Assembly (NCBI GenBank): GCA_013397865.1
Contig: VZTI01002343.1
Span: 1,101,444 to 1,165,443, forward strand
Reading direction: 5' to 3'
Source of the DNA: Struthidea cinerea
Lineage: Eukaryota > Chordata > Aves > Passeriformes > Corcoracidae
DNA length: 64,000 nucleotides
Both the position numbers and the translations under genes were made by a program. Positions within the stretch are counted from its first letter, which is position 1. Each line of letters starts with the position of its first letter. Positions 26,701 to 39,200 of the stretch are shown in pieces. The notes below the pieces were generated by a model. The model was not told the DNA's origin. It worked only from the letters and a program-made list of their open reading frames with translations, and made no database searches.

Positions 26701-27050
26701 TATAATCATAAAATCATTGAATGGCCTGAGTTAGAAGGGACCTTAAAGATAATCTAGTTCCAACCTCCCTACCATAGGCAGTAACACCTTTTACTAGACC
26801 AGGTAGTACAGAGGCCCACCCAGCCTGGCCTTGAACACTTCCAGGGAGGGGGCATCCACAGCTTCTCTGGGCAACTTGTTCCAGTGTCTAACTGCCCTCA
26901 CAGTAAAGAATTTCTCCCTAATATCTAATCCAAATCTACTCTCAGTGTGAAGCCATTCCCCCTTGTCCTGTAACTCCATGCTCTTGTGAAAGGTCTCTCT
27001 CTATCCTTCTCACAGGCTCCCTCTGGGTACTGGAAGGCCACAATTAGGAT
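26701..27050 (-). mobile_element. CR1 LINE 3' fragment
   Basis: It opens on the plus strand with AATCATAAAATCATTGAATG then GGGACCTTAAAGATAATC, the reverse complement of the CR1 tail, and continues through the pol C-terminus. The minus-strand frame 26794-26979 still reads through RFGLDIREKFFTVRAVRHWN and KLPREAVDAPSLEVFKARLG, typical of the CR1 ORF2 end. It is 5'-truncated at about 27050. Relatively well preserved. Confidence 0.9.
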
Positions 27051-27118
27051 TACTTATGAAGGGCTGAGTCTGATCTCAGTTAAACCTGCATGACCTGAAA
27101 TCAATTGATTTGACTTTA

Positions 27119-27597
27119 TGTCCTAGTTTGGACAAATTTGGAGGAGAATATCCTCTGATAGAAGTCAGGTTGCAACCACCCCTCCCCCCAGGTTCGGGAA
27201 AAAGTTTCCTCAAAGGAAAGTGAAAGAGACAAAAGATATTTATTTAACAAACACACAGGTGGGGAATAATAATGCTAANNNNNNNNNNNNNNNNNNNNNN
27301 NNNNNNNNNNNNNNNNNNNNNNNNNNNNNNNNNNNNNNNNNNNNNNNNNNNNNNNNNNNNNNNNNNNNNNNNNNNNNNNNNNNNNNNNNNNNNNNNNNNN
27401 NNNNNNNNNNNNNNNNNNNNNNAAAAAAAAAACAGGGTACCGCTGAAGCCGAGGAGTGTATCTCCGTGTCCTTGAAACAACTGCTTTGAAATGTTTTTTG
27501 TTTTCTGTCCTTCTCAGGCTCAGTTTAAAGACACAGAAAAGATTCGTGGGCATAGGGTAGCGATAGGGGATACACATTATAAAGTCACCCCAAGACA
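27119..27597 (-). mobile_element. Solo ERV LTR with 5-bp target-site duplication, interrupted by an assembly gap
   Basis: The element runs from TGTCCTAGTTTGG (27119) to GTCACCCCAAGACA (27597); read on the minus strand its ends are TGTCTTGGGGTGAC and AACTAGGACA. The flanks are CTTTA on both sides (27114-27118 and 27598-27602), an exact 5-bp duplication as expected of ERVL-type integration. A minus-strand AATAAA at 27244-27239 supports the orientation. No internal region is visible outside the gap. The true length is unknown because the N run may not reflect the missing size. Confidence 0.85.
27279..27422. other. Assembly gap (144 N)
   Basis: A run of N inside the LTR, followed directly by ten A bases. 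Frames reported across it are meaningless. The gap could hide only LTR sequence or, less likely, more of a provirus. Confidence 0.99.
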
Positions 27598-27602
27598 CTT
27601 TA

Positions 27603-29954
27603 CTGATGCAAATGGGATCCACGACTGGCATCAAGTTTAACCTGAGGAAACTGTTGCCCTTTTCTGCAATAGCATCATATTCTCAAAAGAAATTGTTAAA
27701 CCTGATTATTAAAAAAAAAATCTTTACAAAATGTACAGAAACTTGAAAGTTTATCTAGAGCCAAACCTCCCAGACATCTACCTGACACCAGGAAGCAGCT
27801 ATTCCAGATCTCTGTATTTACACCTGGGGTAAGACGATATGCAGCAGGGACCACACACAGAAAACACTGAGGCAGAGTCCCATTTTATCTGTGGAACATC
27901 AAGCCATAGATGAACTCAGTAACTTTGCCTGAAGACACACAGATAATCTCAAGATACAGGATACTCTCGGTACAAAGGCTCATTCCTTGCTTACAGTTAG
28001 TTCCAGTGTGAGTCAAAAGAGAAGCCTAGACCAAAGTACTGTCCACTTAGCTGGCACCATTTTGTGCTCTCCAGAGTTTACTTTATCATCTACAGTTCTC
28101 CCACACAGCTCCCTGCAAAGGTATCTGAGAGTCTCACAAGCGTCAAGTGTCCATAACCTAAAGGGTGGGAAACATCATGTTATATAAAAAGAAATTGTTC
28201 AGCTAAACCCTGTTAAAATTTATTTATTTATTTATTTTTATTCCATCAAGTACATGAAATAAATTATTTAGGAGCCCAGTCTCATGATTCTGATGGCTGA
28301 ATGTGTCCAGAATACTGCAGTTTAATAGGAAAAAAATAATGTGGGAAATCCAAAATTTATCAGTCAGATTTCATACCTGGGCTGAAAATTAAGGATGTTA
28401 CTAGTAGTGCAAAGTTCCATCTTGTTGTTGTCTTGCTGTTTGGATCTCAAGAGGTTAATGACTATATTAAAGGCCCTAATTCTGCTCTCAATCTAATTTA
28501 TTGTAATTTTATTAAGTTTAATAGTTTATTCTGATGCTCTGATGCAACCATCTGAAAGAGCACAATCAAGCCTAAATCTGTGTGAGGCTAACATATACCT
28601 TGTATTCTTTAAGAGTTCCCACTTTAAAAAGAAATGTGCCAATTATTTTATAATAAAATCACATTATTTTAATAAAACAACAGTTTTTAAAGATGTGTTT
28701 AACATCACAAACTTGTTCAGCCTCTAACTCTGGTTTTGTTAAGATATAATCAGCAAAATATACTTTCACTGGGTCTGAATACTTACATATTCCACTTCTT
28801 AATGATATTTTAGTATCTTCCTTTTTTTCCTAAAGAAGTTGTATCATAAAAAAAACCAGGCAGAAAATGTAGTAAGGATACTGTAGCAGAGTGACTCTGC
28901 CTTGCTCACGCAGCAGATTAATGTTTCCTTTTAGAGGATGTGCTACTGGAAATGTGTGAGGATTGCCTACCATTTGGGGATGAAGTATTTTACTACCTGA
29001 AATATTGCCTACCCATAACACCATTAAATAATAGACAGTCAAATGAGATGTATAAGACACAGCGAAAGCAACACTACCTTTGAAAAGATAACATTGTCTT
29101 TCAGAACTTGTTACACTCTCACAAAATCAGGCCAGTGGGGAGGAGTAATTCAGTTCCATTTTGGGGCACTCTGCAGTGACAGGCCCACATTTGGAGGGGA
29201 AACAGACCTCTCTCATTTTCAGAAGTCCAACCCAGACTGTACAGTTTCCTCCTGCTGAGTCATAGTAAATCCTGCCAGCAATCCCACTGACCATGTCTCT
29301 CTTTCATGCTGGACTGTTTACTGCAAAGCAAACTTCAGCCTACAAGCTCCCAAGAATGTATCCTATCTCTGTACTACAAAGCAAAGTTAAATCTGCCTGC
29401 ACTGACAGAAACTGTGAAAAAGAAAGACTTATCTTGAACGATCAGCATTTACAGCTAAGGCAATATTGTGGTCCAGTGACCTGGAAATATTTGAAAAGTG
29501 AGTCCAAATGACACTCTGGAGCTGCTTCAAAAGCAATAGCATGGCCCAAGATTTTCCCAACATGCTCATGTTTAGTGTGAGGCAGTTTCAGGAAAAAATT
29601 ACATTCAGTTCTTCAATGAAGTGGCCACAGTTTGTCCCCCAACAAATTAATCAGTCATCCTGTGTATGACATTTATTTCAGAGGCACTGTTGAGAAAGAG
29701 CAGATTTCAGAATTACTATTTGTATAAACTTAAGGAGCAAAGTCAAAACAAACTTCTGGGGAAAATGAGTGCTTGCTTTCTGCTGAAGTTTCCCAGGGAA
29801 AATGAAGCACGCATGAACAATTTCAATTTCAGATCAATTTGAATAAAAGAGTTTTTATGTAATCCCAGACAATCTTCAATAACCTGCATTCAGGGCAGAA
29901 AACGTGTAATGCAAGTCATGGGGCAAAGGGGACCTAAACAAACACTGCTGATGT
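27603..29954. other. Intergenic sequence, no gene seen
   Basis: AT-rich unique DNA with a TTTA microsatellite at about 28219-28238. Frames are short and without domains. Confidence 0.5.
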
Positions 29955-30235
29955 AATACTACAGGCCTGGAAAGGATCTTGCAGCTCTCCCAGTGCAATA
30001 CCCTACACTGAGGACAGACCAAAGATGCCTATAACTTTCACAGAAGTTGTGTGCCTAACTTGTTTTTAAAAATCCTCTAGCAAAAGAAGGAAAGAAAAAG
30101 CTGCAATAGTGTCAGTCAATAGTCTCCCCCATTGTTTCACTGTCCTTGTGGCCAAAAGCCTGTCTTTACTGTTCAGCCAAGGCCAGTTAACTTGTCAGCA
30201 GTGAACAGGGTCAATATGATTCGTTCTTCTCAAAT
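29955..30235 (-). mobile_element. Ancient CR1-like fragment
   Basis: In reverse orientation, CTGGAAAGGATCTTGCAGCT, then TGTGTGCCTAACTTGTTTTT followed by AAAAATCCTC, then CATTGTTTCACTGTCCTTGT occur in the order of a decayed CR1 3' region. Strong divergence makes this a pattern call only. Confidence 0.45.
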
Positions 30236-33200
30236 CTGTCAGCTGTTTTTACCATTTTAATATGCTCCAGGCACTTATGAATTGATTACCTAACCACCTA
30301 TTCCAGAATAATTCCAGGAACTGCTGTTGCACTGCATAATCTATAATTATCTGTTTGTGGTTGGGGTTTTTTTTTAAAGGCAGGTATTGCATATTGGTTT
30401 TCTTGCATGGGATCTGCCCATCTTTTGTGAGTTTTCAAAGATAACAGCACATTTCAGAGATTTTTTTCATATTTCTTTAAAGAAGTGAAGCTGAATGTCA
30501 TCAGGACCTGATGGCTTCAATAACACTTAACTTATCCAGACATTTTTTAACTTATCACTATTCTGGTCATGCTCCTATTTTCACATTTAATTTAATGTAG
30601 TTAAGTATCTGATCGGAAATTAATCTTTTTTATGTGAAGACATTGAACACTTCAGTACTCTGTGAATTACCTGTTATGTTATGAACCTTTACTTTGCCCT
30701 TCTTCTGCTTCTCATGTACTTACTTTACCTTGCATAATTTTGCTACCTTTATGTTCCAAAATAATGTTAACATCTTACCCTCTGAACTTTCTCCATTCCT
30801 ATTAAACTCATATCTAATTATGTTCCTTGTTTCTACTTTTTGTACGACTACTTTTGATTTTAGGTTCTTAGGAAGGTCTTGATGCAGTTGCAATGCCCGT
30901 TGCTCCTAATATTTTAAGTTATCTCCTGTAAGTTTATCACTGTAGATTTGATGTAGCTCCTTCCACCATTCCTGATGTGCTGTATCTCTTAGATTAAGTA
31001 TTTCAGAAACTCAAGTCACACTTCTTTTTACTGACCTCTAGGCTTCTCTCATTGTGCCTTCTTCTAAAATTTAGCTCACTTCTAGCCTTAACAACCTCAC
31101 TGAAGTGGTGATTGCTAGTTTGTGGGTCACTAAATTAGAGGATTTTGTTACTGAGATTCTTAAATTGGAAACAATGATAGAACACAGAAGTGCCTTTATG
31201 CTTCAGCTGCAAAACTTAAAATTGCTCACAGACACAGTATATTTATATATATTGTTCATGTAAAGATTACTGACAATCTCAGAGGATTTTTGAAACATTC
31301 AAGAAACCCTGCTTTGAATATCAAAAGTCAATTTTAAATTCTGTCATAAATTGATGTGTCTTACGTTGTCATATCATACCTGGATATTATTCACCTTTGC
31401 AGGGACTCCTCAGGGGTAAAAGGCCTCCTTGGACCTCTTGACATGTGCACATCACAGCCTCATCATGGTTATGAGTAATGCCCATGAGGCAGAGAGAGAA
31501 GGAAATAAAGGAAAAAGAGGTTGCATAGGGACAGTGTAGTTAAGTCTGGCTTATACTCATGAATTCATGTAGAAACTAAATAAAAGCAAACTGTAAAGAA
31601 ACCTCCAGAAAAACTTCCAGATGCTGCTATTATTCAAAGAAGGGAGTACAGCTGACAGAAAGCAAAGCCTACACTCTAGTTGTGTCAGCGGATTAATGTC
31701 AGAAATATGCTAGTGCTACTCCACGGAGCAGTCAGTGATAACTTTTCTCAGCAATAAGAGGCTTCCAATCCATACAGCCAAAATCAGCATTTCTCTGGCA
31801 GCTGGAAAGGTCAGCTGGCATCCAATCTTCACTGATCAGTGAGGCTCCTTTCTGGCTACTACAGCACACAGCTCAACTTCAAGGACTGGCTTCGTATGTC
31901 AGTTTTTGGAGAGTCTTTCAGTGTGAATATCACAGAAAAGCACTTGCCACAACTAAGAGCACGGCCTTTTGAAATTATTCAGAGAGCTAGACTTAAATGG
32001 TCCATTATGGCAACACTCCTGCAGGCTAATGTATACTCAAGGACATTAGTCTTCCATTTTCCTGCGTGGTCAGTGCAGACAGAAAGGCTTCCTGAAGCTC
32101 TAAACTGTCTTCTGGAGGAAAAGATCTCTCTTCAACCTAGGCAGATGGCAGCAGGCTACAGTATGGGAGTTCTTGTGTTAAAATGCAATAGTCACAGCAC
32201 GAATGCCATGTTCTCTTTGAAAACACAGACACTGTACATTAATAAATACCTACCTGTGAACTTATTTGCTCCTCGAAGTACAATGCATGCTTACTTCACA
32301 GGATGCCCTTCACAGAAACATTCAAAAAGCATCCAAGGTGTGGAAAGATCCTAATATACTATAGGCTACTGTAATGCTTCCTGTCCCCAGAAATCAAAAT
32401 GTTTTGCAGCTACTAATGAACTAAGCTCCACAAAGATGCTCAGAGTCAGATTTTAAAGCAGATATTACCAAAATACCATTAACACAGTATTCCACAGTGG
32501 CTATCAGTAATCATGAGTAGTAGCTTACAGCTTCCTAGACATACATTAAGCTCCTTTTTTAAGTCCTATAAGCCTGGTCAAACTCCTCTCATATGCTCTG
32601 GGAAAGAGAAGCACTCCTTTTCAGAAAGATAAGGCTAATCCTACTTTGCTCTATATGAGTGTATTGGAATACCTGAAATGTGGCATCTGTACATTCTGTT
32701 GACAGCATGCAGTTGGTCTAGAAGAGCTGTGTTTCTTCTGCCCTCCATGACAACACAGTTTCACATACTGGCTGTTTAGGAAGCCATATAGAGCAACCGG
32801 CATCTTTTATATTTAGTCTCCAGAGATACACATGCATTTTCCCCTCTTACTGTGTCAGTTCTTCTCCTCCCACTACAAGGGTGAAATATTAATTGGCAAA
32901 GCTGACAGCAGTACACACACCCTGTTGCAAATACATCTCTAAAGAAGAAAATGCTACATTCTGTCTTTAGGGCACAATTAACTTAGTTACTTCATTTTCT
33001 GCAGAGGAAAAATAAAAATCCTAAATGCTCCTACTTCAATGACAATATTTCAGCACCTTACAAGTGATGGCTTGGAGACAGTAAGGGAATCTATTCAAAA
33101 CCACAAAAATTTACAGAAATTTCCAGGTCACTAGTCCTCTGCCACTCTTAGAAATCAGTCCAGTTACCCACTGCCTCTTAGGGAAATCATGGATTAATAT

Positions 33201-36200
33201 TAACACGGTCTACCTACTGTGAGCAATGTGGCTTGAACTCATCATGTGATGACAATTAAAGATAACCAGAAAGTACTTTTCTGTCCATGTGTAAGGTCTT
33301 ATTTCTGGGATGAATGATCTGCACCTGCGTTATTAAGACAACAGTTCTCCATGCAGGAGGAAATTACTAAGACAGTATGAAAATTTAATATATTTTCAAA
33401 AGCCTGAGCCCCTACCGAGGTTCAGGTGCTGCTTTTGTTTTTCACTTTTGACTTCTGTACATTATTTTCCCACCTTTAACTCAAAAGGTAGTATCCTTCT
33501 TCTGGCAAAATTTTCCCACTGCAATGTTTCTATTTTTAAAAAATTGCAGCCTCTGCTCTCCACAAAAGAAGCTCATTGCTACTGGGCAGCAAGAAAACAT
33601 CACTCCTCTGAGGCCTAGTGTTCACTCTGCCTTTGAACAGCTTTGATAAGAAAGAGAGGCCCCCTCACACATGTCATCACTGTGAAATGCACCCTGCATA
33701 ATACAGCAGGTGACATAGCCACACAGATAATGAAAGCCAGTGTAGCCCTCAATTCCTTGTAGTAGATGAGCATAAATTTTACAAGTTATGCCTTCCTGAG
33801 CAGAATCTGTAAGAGAGCTGCAGGAAATGTCTCCATAACTCTTGACTTATTACCAGTGCCCACGGTATCTTGTACAGGCCTAATTGGATACTGTTGTATA
33901 TACTGGATAGGGAGAGATTTACTGGTATTTTTGAAGAATATGAAAATGACATAATAATGGCAGAATAGCTTTATAACATTGTTATGGATCATAATGATGA
34001 GAATTTTAAAACTTCCTTCTATCACTTTTCTTTATTATGAAGCAATTATAAATCACCATGAATGTGCCAAGTACACAGCACACTGATTCTTCTGGCATGC
34101 TTTCCAACAATTTCTCCCTGCTGAATATAAAAGGAGCAGGGCCTGGCCATGCTGGAGAGCTGGCCATGTGCATTCTTATCACTCCCAGGCACTTAGATGA
34201 GGTGACAGGCACATGAGTGAGTTGGGAATTCATCACAAGCAGTCCAGCAAACAGCAGTTTGCAACAGCAATTTTCCACACGGAGCACCAAAGAGAATTAG
34301 TTTTCTTTAATACGAAATTTTAATGCCAAGATCCACACTGCCAACCCTATAATAAAATTCTTGGTGAGTAAGTGATAAGAATGTCTTCCACACTCTTACA
34401 AGTGTTTTCCTTGCTACATGAAGGGAAGAAGTGTGTTTTCACAACTGATACGAAGCAGGTGCTATTGAAAGCCCTCTGACTCTGCATTAGGTGTGAATTA
34501 CTAGGTACGACTGCTAAAAGACAAAACATTACAGCGTTAAAGGACAAAAATTACTGTTTTTAGTAAATGCAGTGATTTCTGACATCCTACTTAATTTTTT
34601 TAATCTGTAATGGGACGGAAATTTTAGAAAAATTACATGCCACAAATGTAGTAACAATAACAACAGCATGTCTAAATATATTTTTAAAATGTGAAATGAT
34701 ATACAGAACAGCATACTCAACAAACTGGTTTATCTCCACAGAAAATATGTATCACAGAGACCATTCACTGCAACATGAGCATTTTGTTTAAATTATATGG
34801 GCTGATTATCCATGCTTGAAAATAAAAAGGGGAGGGGATACACATGCATTGAAAAATAGTTGCATTATCATTTTATGGACAAAAAGGGAAGGAGAAGAGA
34901 GAAAACAAAATTCTTCCATCCCCAAATTACAAACCAGCTGATAGAGTTGCAACAACAAATGTCATTCACTTGCATTCATGAAAGTAGTTTGAAAAATAAG
35001 ATTTGAAATTATTTCAGGCAATAGCTCAAATATATTAACTTTTGCTTAGCAGAACAAGGTCAGAGAAGCAAGTATACCCTGCTTTTTTTTTCTGCTCTTT
35101 TGCAAAACACCTCCTTCAACAAGATCCTGCCTTGACTTACATATCTGAGTGGTGAAAAGCTTTGTTTCCCTTCCACCAGTGTTTTTACAGGCAGTGGTGG
35201 ACTGCCTGGAAAAAGGCTCAAGATTTTGTTTGTTCTAAACACTTACGTAAAAAAAAAAATATAACAAATCTAGTGGCTCTCTGATTCTGGTGTCAGGTAA
35301 AAAGAGCAAAGAGGACAAAAGTCAGATGTTGCCTGGTCTGAGGCTCTATCTAGTGCTATAAACCCTTGCTCCAAAGGCAAAAGGCTAATTGAGCTGCTCC
35401 AGGCAACAGCAGTGCTTATCAGAGCTAATTTATTTTGTGGTCTGTTATTGCCGACATCACCTCAGCTACCAGGGAAAGTGCTAGAAATCCTTTTGTTTCT
35501 GTGAAAGGACATTTTTTCTTATGCAAAGGCAGCACTTGCTGAGGCTCTCACATATTAGAGCCTCCACCCCCTCTGTAGAGGATGTCTAAAATTTTTTTGG
35601 ATTTGATGAGCATTTTGATTTTAGGACGATTAACCCTTGAGGAGAGAAACTGGCAGCGTAGCACATTATGCAGCTCTGAAACAAACATGTTCACTCCCCC
35701 TCAACTGCTCCTTCCCTCTCCTGAGGTCCCTATCAGCAATATATGCTGTAGCAGCCTATTGTGTTCCATGCACAGTTCAAAAGTGCAAATAAAAGCACTG
35801 AATTCAAAATGGGATCTGTGGTAAGGCCTACATAGGGATTGCAACTGAGTTGGTTAAGCTAATCTCATTGAAGAAAACATCTTCCCGATTGTCTAGGAAA
35901 GGTCTGCATAATGCAATTTGGCTCGAGCTTGCCTAGGAAATGCAGCTGACCCCTGGCTGCCATGAGAAATATTTGTATAGACTGGACAGCCTCTCTATAT
36001 ACCAGAGTTACTTTATGCTAACGGAGCTGTTTCACATCACTGATGGTTTCTATACCAATTTAGTTAAGTTGATGCAAGCAGTTGCAGGAATAGTCTTTCT
36101 CCTTTAAAAAAAACTAAAACATGCCATTTTGAATTATTCAAATGAGAGAAAATATCAGTTAAATTAAAACAACCCACAAGTTTATGCCTGAATAATCTCA

Positions 36201-39200
36201 TGTTTGATCAAAGAATACTTAAATCCACAACTAACTTTTCCTGACATCTCAGTGATGTTGAGCTGATTATATCATTCTTGACCCTCCTTGCCTTCCCTAC
36301 TAAATGTAGTCTTCATTAAGAGAACTAAATAAGAAAATATTATTCAAGTTAATTATGTTATTCTGCAAAGGAAAGGAAAATAGATTCATACAAGACAAAG
36401 AATTCCCCTAAGAAAATCAGAACATAAACCAGAAATTCACAAGAAAAATACTTTCTCCATTGCATGTTTAGTTCTTTCATGTTAATATTAGAAATTTCAA
36501 GTAAGGAAGAGATGTATGGTCCTTTTATCTATGACATGACCTCTTCAGCAAATTTGGGATGCCCCTTGTTCAGAAACAACCATTAATAATGCTCTTACGC
36601 TTTGATTTCTGTATGGATAATTTTAATAGCTTTATTACTGTCAGAACTCTGTCAACATACAGAACCTACAAAATACCCATGAAATCTGTATTTAGGTAAT
36701 AAGTGCTTGGTGTTTGTTTTATTTTTAACATGTACCCACTGAAGACAAGAGCTAAGGTATTAGCCATCTTTTAAAATATCAAGTGAACTTTGGATCAAAT
36801 TACTTCTTGCCCTTATCCCCCTCAACCTCAAATTTCTTTTATTCATATCTGAGCCCTACTGGACAAATGGAAAACGAGTAACAGTGGAAAAAATATCCTT
36901 AAATACGCATTCTCTTTCTCTATATGTTTAATGATTCAAGTACTATTTGCCAGAAAGAGCAAAAAGAAAGTAAAATCTAAATTGCTAGATCTGTAAATTG
37001 AATGTATATCCTGAGCTCCTACTTACCAATGTCAGCTCTCACGATTTAGAAGCCACTTGGAAGTAGTTAATTTATCAATTCCAGTAATCCCTTACAGCAA
37101 CTTTGCAGTACATCCAGAAATTGTCTACAGGAAGCCAGTCCTTACACTGAAAACTACGAGGGAAGAGGCTGGAAAAGGTCCCTGCACCTGCCACGGCCAA
37201 ATGGCGACGACTCAGCCTTGAAGACGAGAACGGAAGCGTGTGCTGGGTGGGACGGCCAGTGGCTGCAGTCCATGGGGAGTGTCACTGCTGCACTACTTTA
37301 GAGATGAACACAATAGCATGAATTGGCCCATAAAGGCTGGTTTATTTTCACCCAGTTCAGAGACATGAGGGGTGTGTAGGAATAAGCTGTAGACAAGGTG
37401 TAAAAGCACTCTGAAGGAGGTTGATTTACTCCAGAGGGAAGAAATCCTCTTGTGCAATCCTCAATTAAAGGTTTTGGTTTAATCACAATTTTTCCCTAGG
37501 GTTTTGGCTGTTCAGAAGAATGAGCTATATAATCTGTTAGTTCTTTGACACTGTCAAGAACTAGCAGTCGTTAGAAATCTGACTTTTCGAAGCACTGATG
37601 CTAAGGAGATAGACACATTACTAACCTGGAGCACCACTTGCCTGGCAAGCAGGAGGTATACTACTGGGCTAAAAGCACATAACCAACTGCAGGGTAAAGG
37701 CTGGTGTCAGGAAAGGACTTTGGTTCACCCTCCGCTTCCAGAATGGATGGCATCTGCTCAGTGTATTTGAGGGGTAGTCAGATATTGTACGTGTTCATTG
37801 TTAGTGAGGTGACCTGAGTCAGACACTGAATCTTACCAAGGTCAGAAGAGATGACCAGCAAGCAGCTTTACCTGTCTCCTGCCACGACAGGTAGAGAACA
37901 CAGGGATAATGTGGTTGTGCAGCTGCTGTTGTTGCACTCTGGACTGACCTGAGAGGTTTCATGCTGGCTTTACATGACTTGCTTCCAACACACTCCACAA
38001 AAGCTGATGCCTGCAGGCATGTGTGGTACTGGAAACAGACAAAGGCAAGGACACAATTTCCCAGAGCTGCCTGCAGACGTTACCCTTATTTTTGATCCAT
38101 GAGACAGCTGGAACTAACGCAATAGGCCCTCAAGTAGGAGAAAAGCTGCTTACCACCATTAAAGTGGTGGAGGACGTATATTCAAAGGAGCCCCCAAAAA
38201 AGACACAGTGGTAAACTAAAGCTTAGAGCTCTGCCTATGACCTTGTGTGGCATGGTCTCAGGCACTGGAAAGAATACAAGGGAGAGCAAAAGCACCTGGG
38301 GTTATCAGAGCATCGTGAGGAATATCTCACTCCAGGTGTCTTGCACAGGCAGTGATTGATCCCATAGACTTCTTGCCAGTAGCTTGGTACCTCTGCCTTA
38401 CTGCAAACCCAATTTAAGAGTGTGTCTGGATTGGTGCCAGAGCATTCAACGCCTCACAGAATCGCGCTCTCTCTGCATTAAAAATATCATTCACCTTTTT
38501 TGTAGTTGCTGGAAAGATCACCGAGAGATCCAGGACCTAGGCTAACGGGGAAGACGTGGTTGTAGGACAGGCCTGTCAACAAAGCTTCTCTAGGAGAGTA
38601 GAGCACAGCGGAGCTGCAGGTGCGGCATCTGGGCAGCCCCTCCTGCCCATGCGACAACCAGCGTGCTGCAAGGCCACGAAGCACTGGCTCCCTGCTCAGG
38701 GCCCTGGCGGGGGTCACATTGAAGTGGAAAGAAAGGAACTGATGAGCTGCATTGGCTTTCCACAGCCTTTCAAGATGAGAGAGGACTGGGGCTGTGGATT
38801 ATGGTGTTGGTGCTATGTGATAAATATTCATTACTGACTAAAAATCTTCATTAAACTTGAACCTACTGAACTCACGAGGCTATGGTAATGTAAAGAAGCA
38901 GCAAAAAAGCCATCTCTTTCAAAAGTTTTGTTTTTACCTCCTTGTTCATACTTATGGTTTCAACTGTGAGCACTTTGAAAGAGTCAGTAAAATACACAGT
39001 TAATAGCCACAGGGAATATCTGCTGTTTAGATCAATGCTCAGCTTCTCTAGTCATCTGTCAGGATTACTCTGATCCCGCAAATCCCCATGCTTTTGCTGC
39101 AGGGCAGCAGCCCTGTGGAGGAAAAGCTGAAGGATCTCTGCCTTTTTTTGTTTAGGACTACCATACAGATTTAACATGCTCCGTGAGTTGGATACGCGAT

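Noticed and set aside
27576..27584. TATA box in the 27.1 kb LTR
   Set aside because: The CTTTATAAT match lies about 13 bases from the LTR 5' end, too close to serve as a U3 promoter.
27220..27634. Frames across the N run
   Set aside because: Unknown bases were read through. The sequence is an LTR with an assembly gap.
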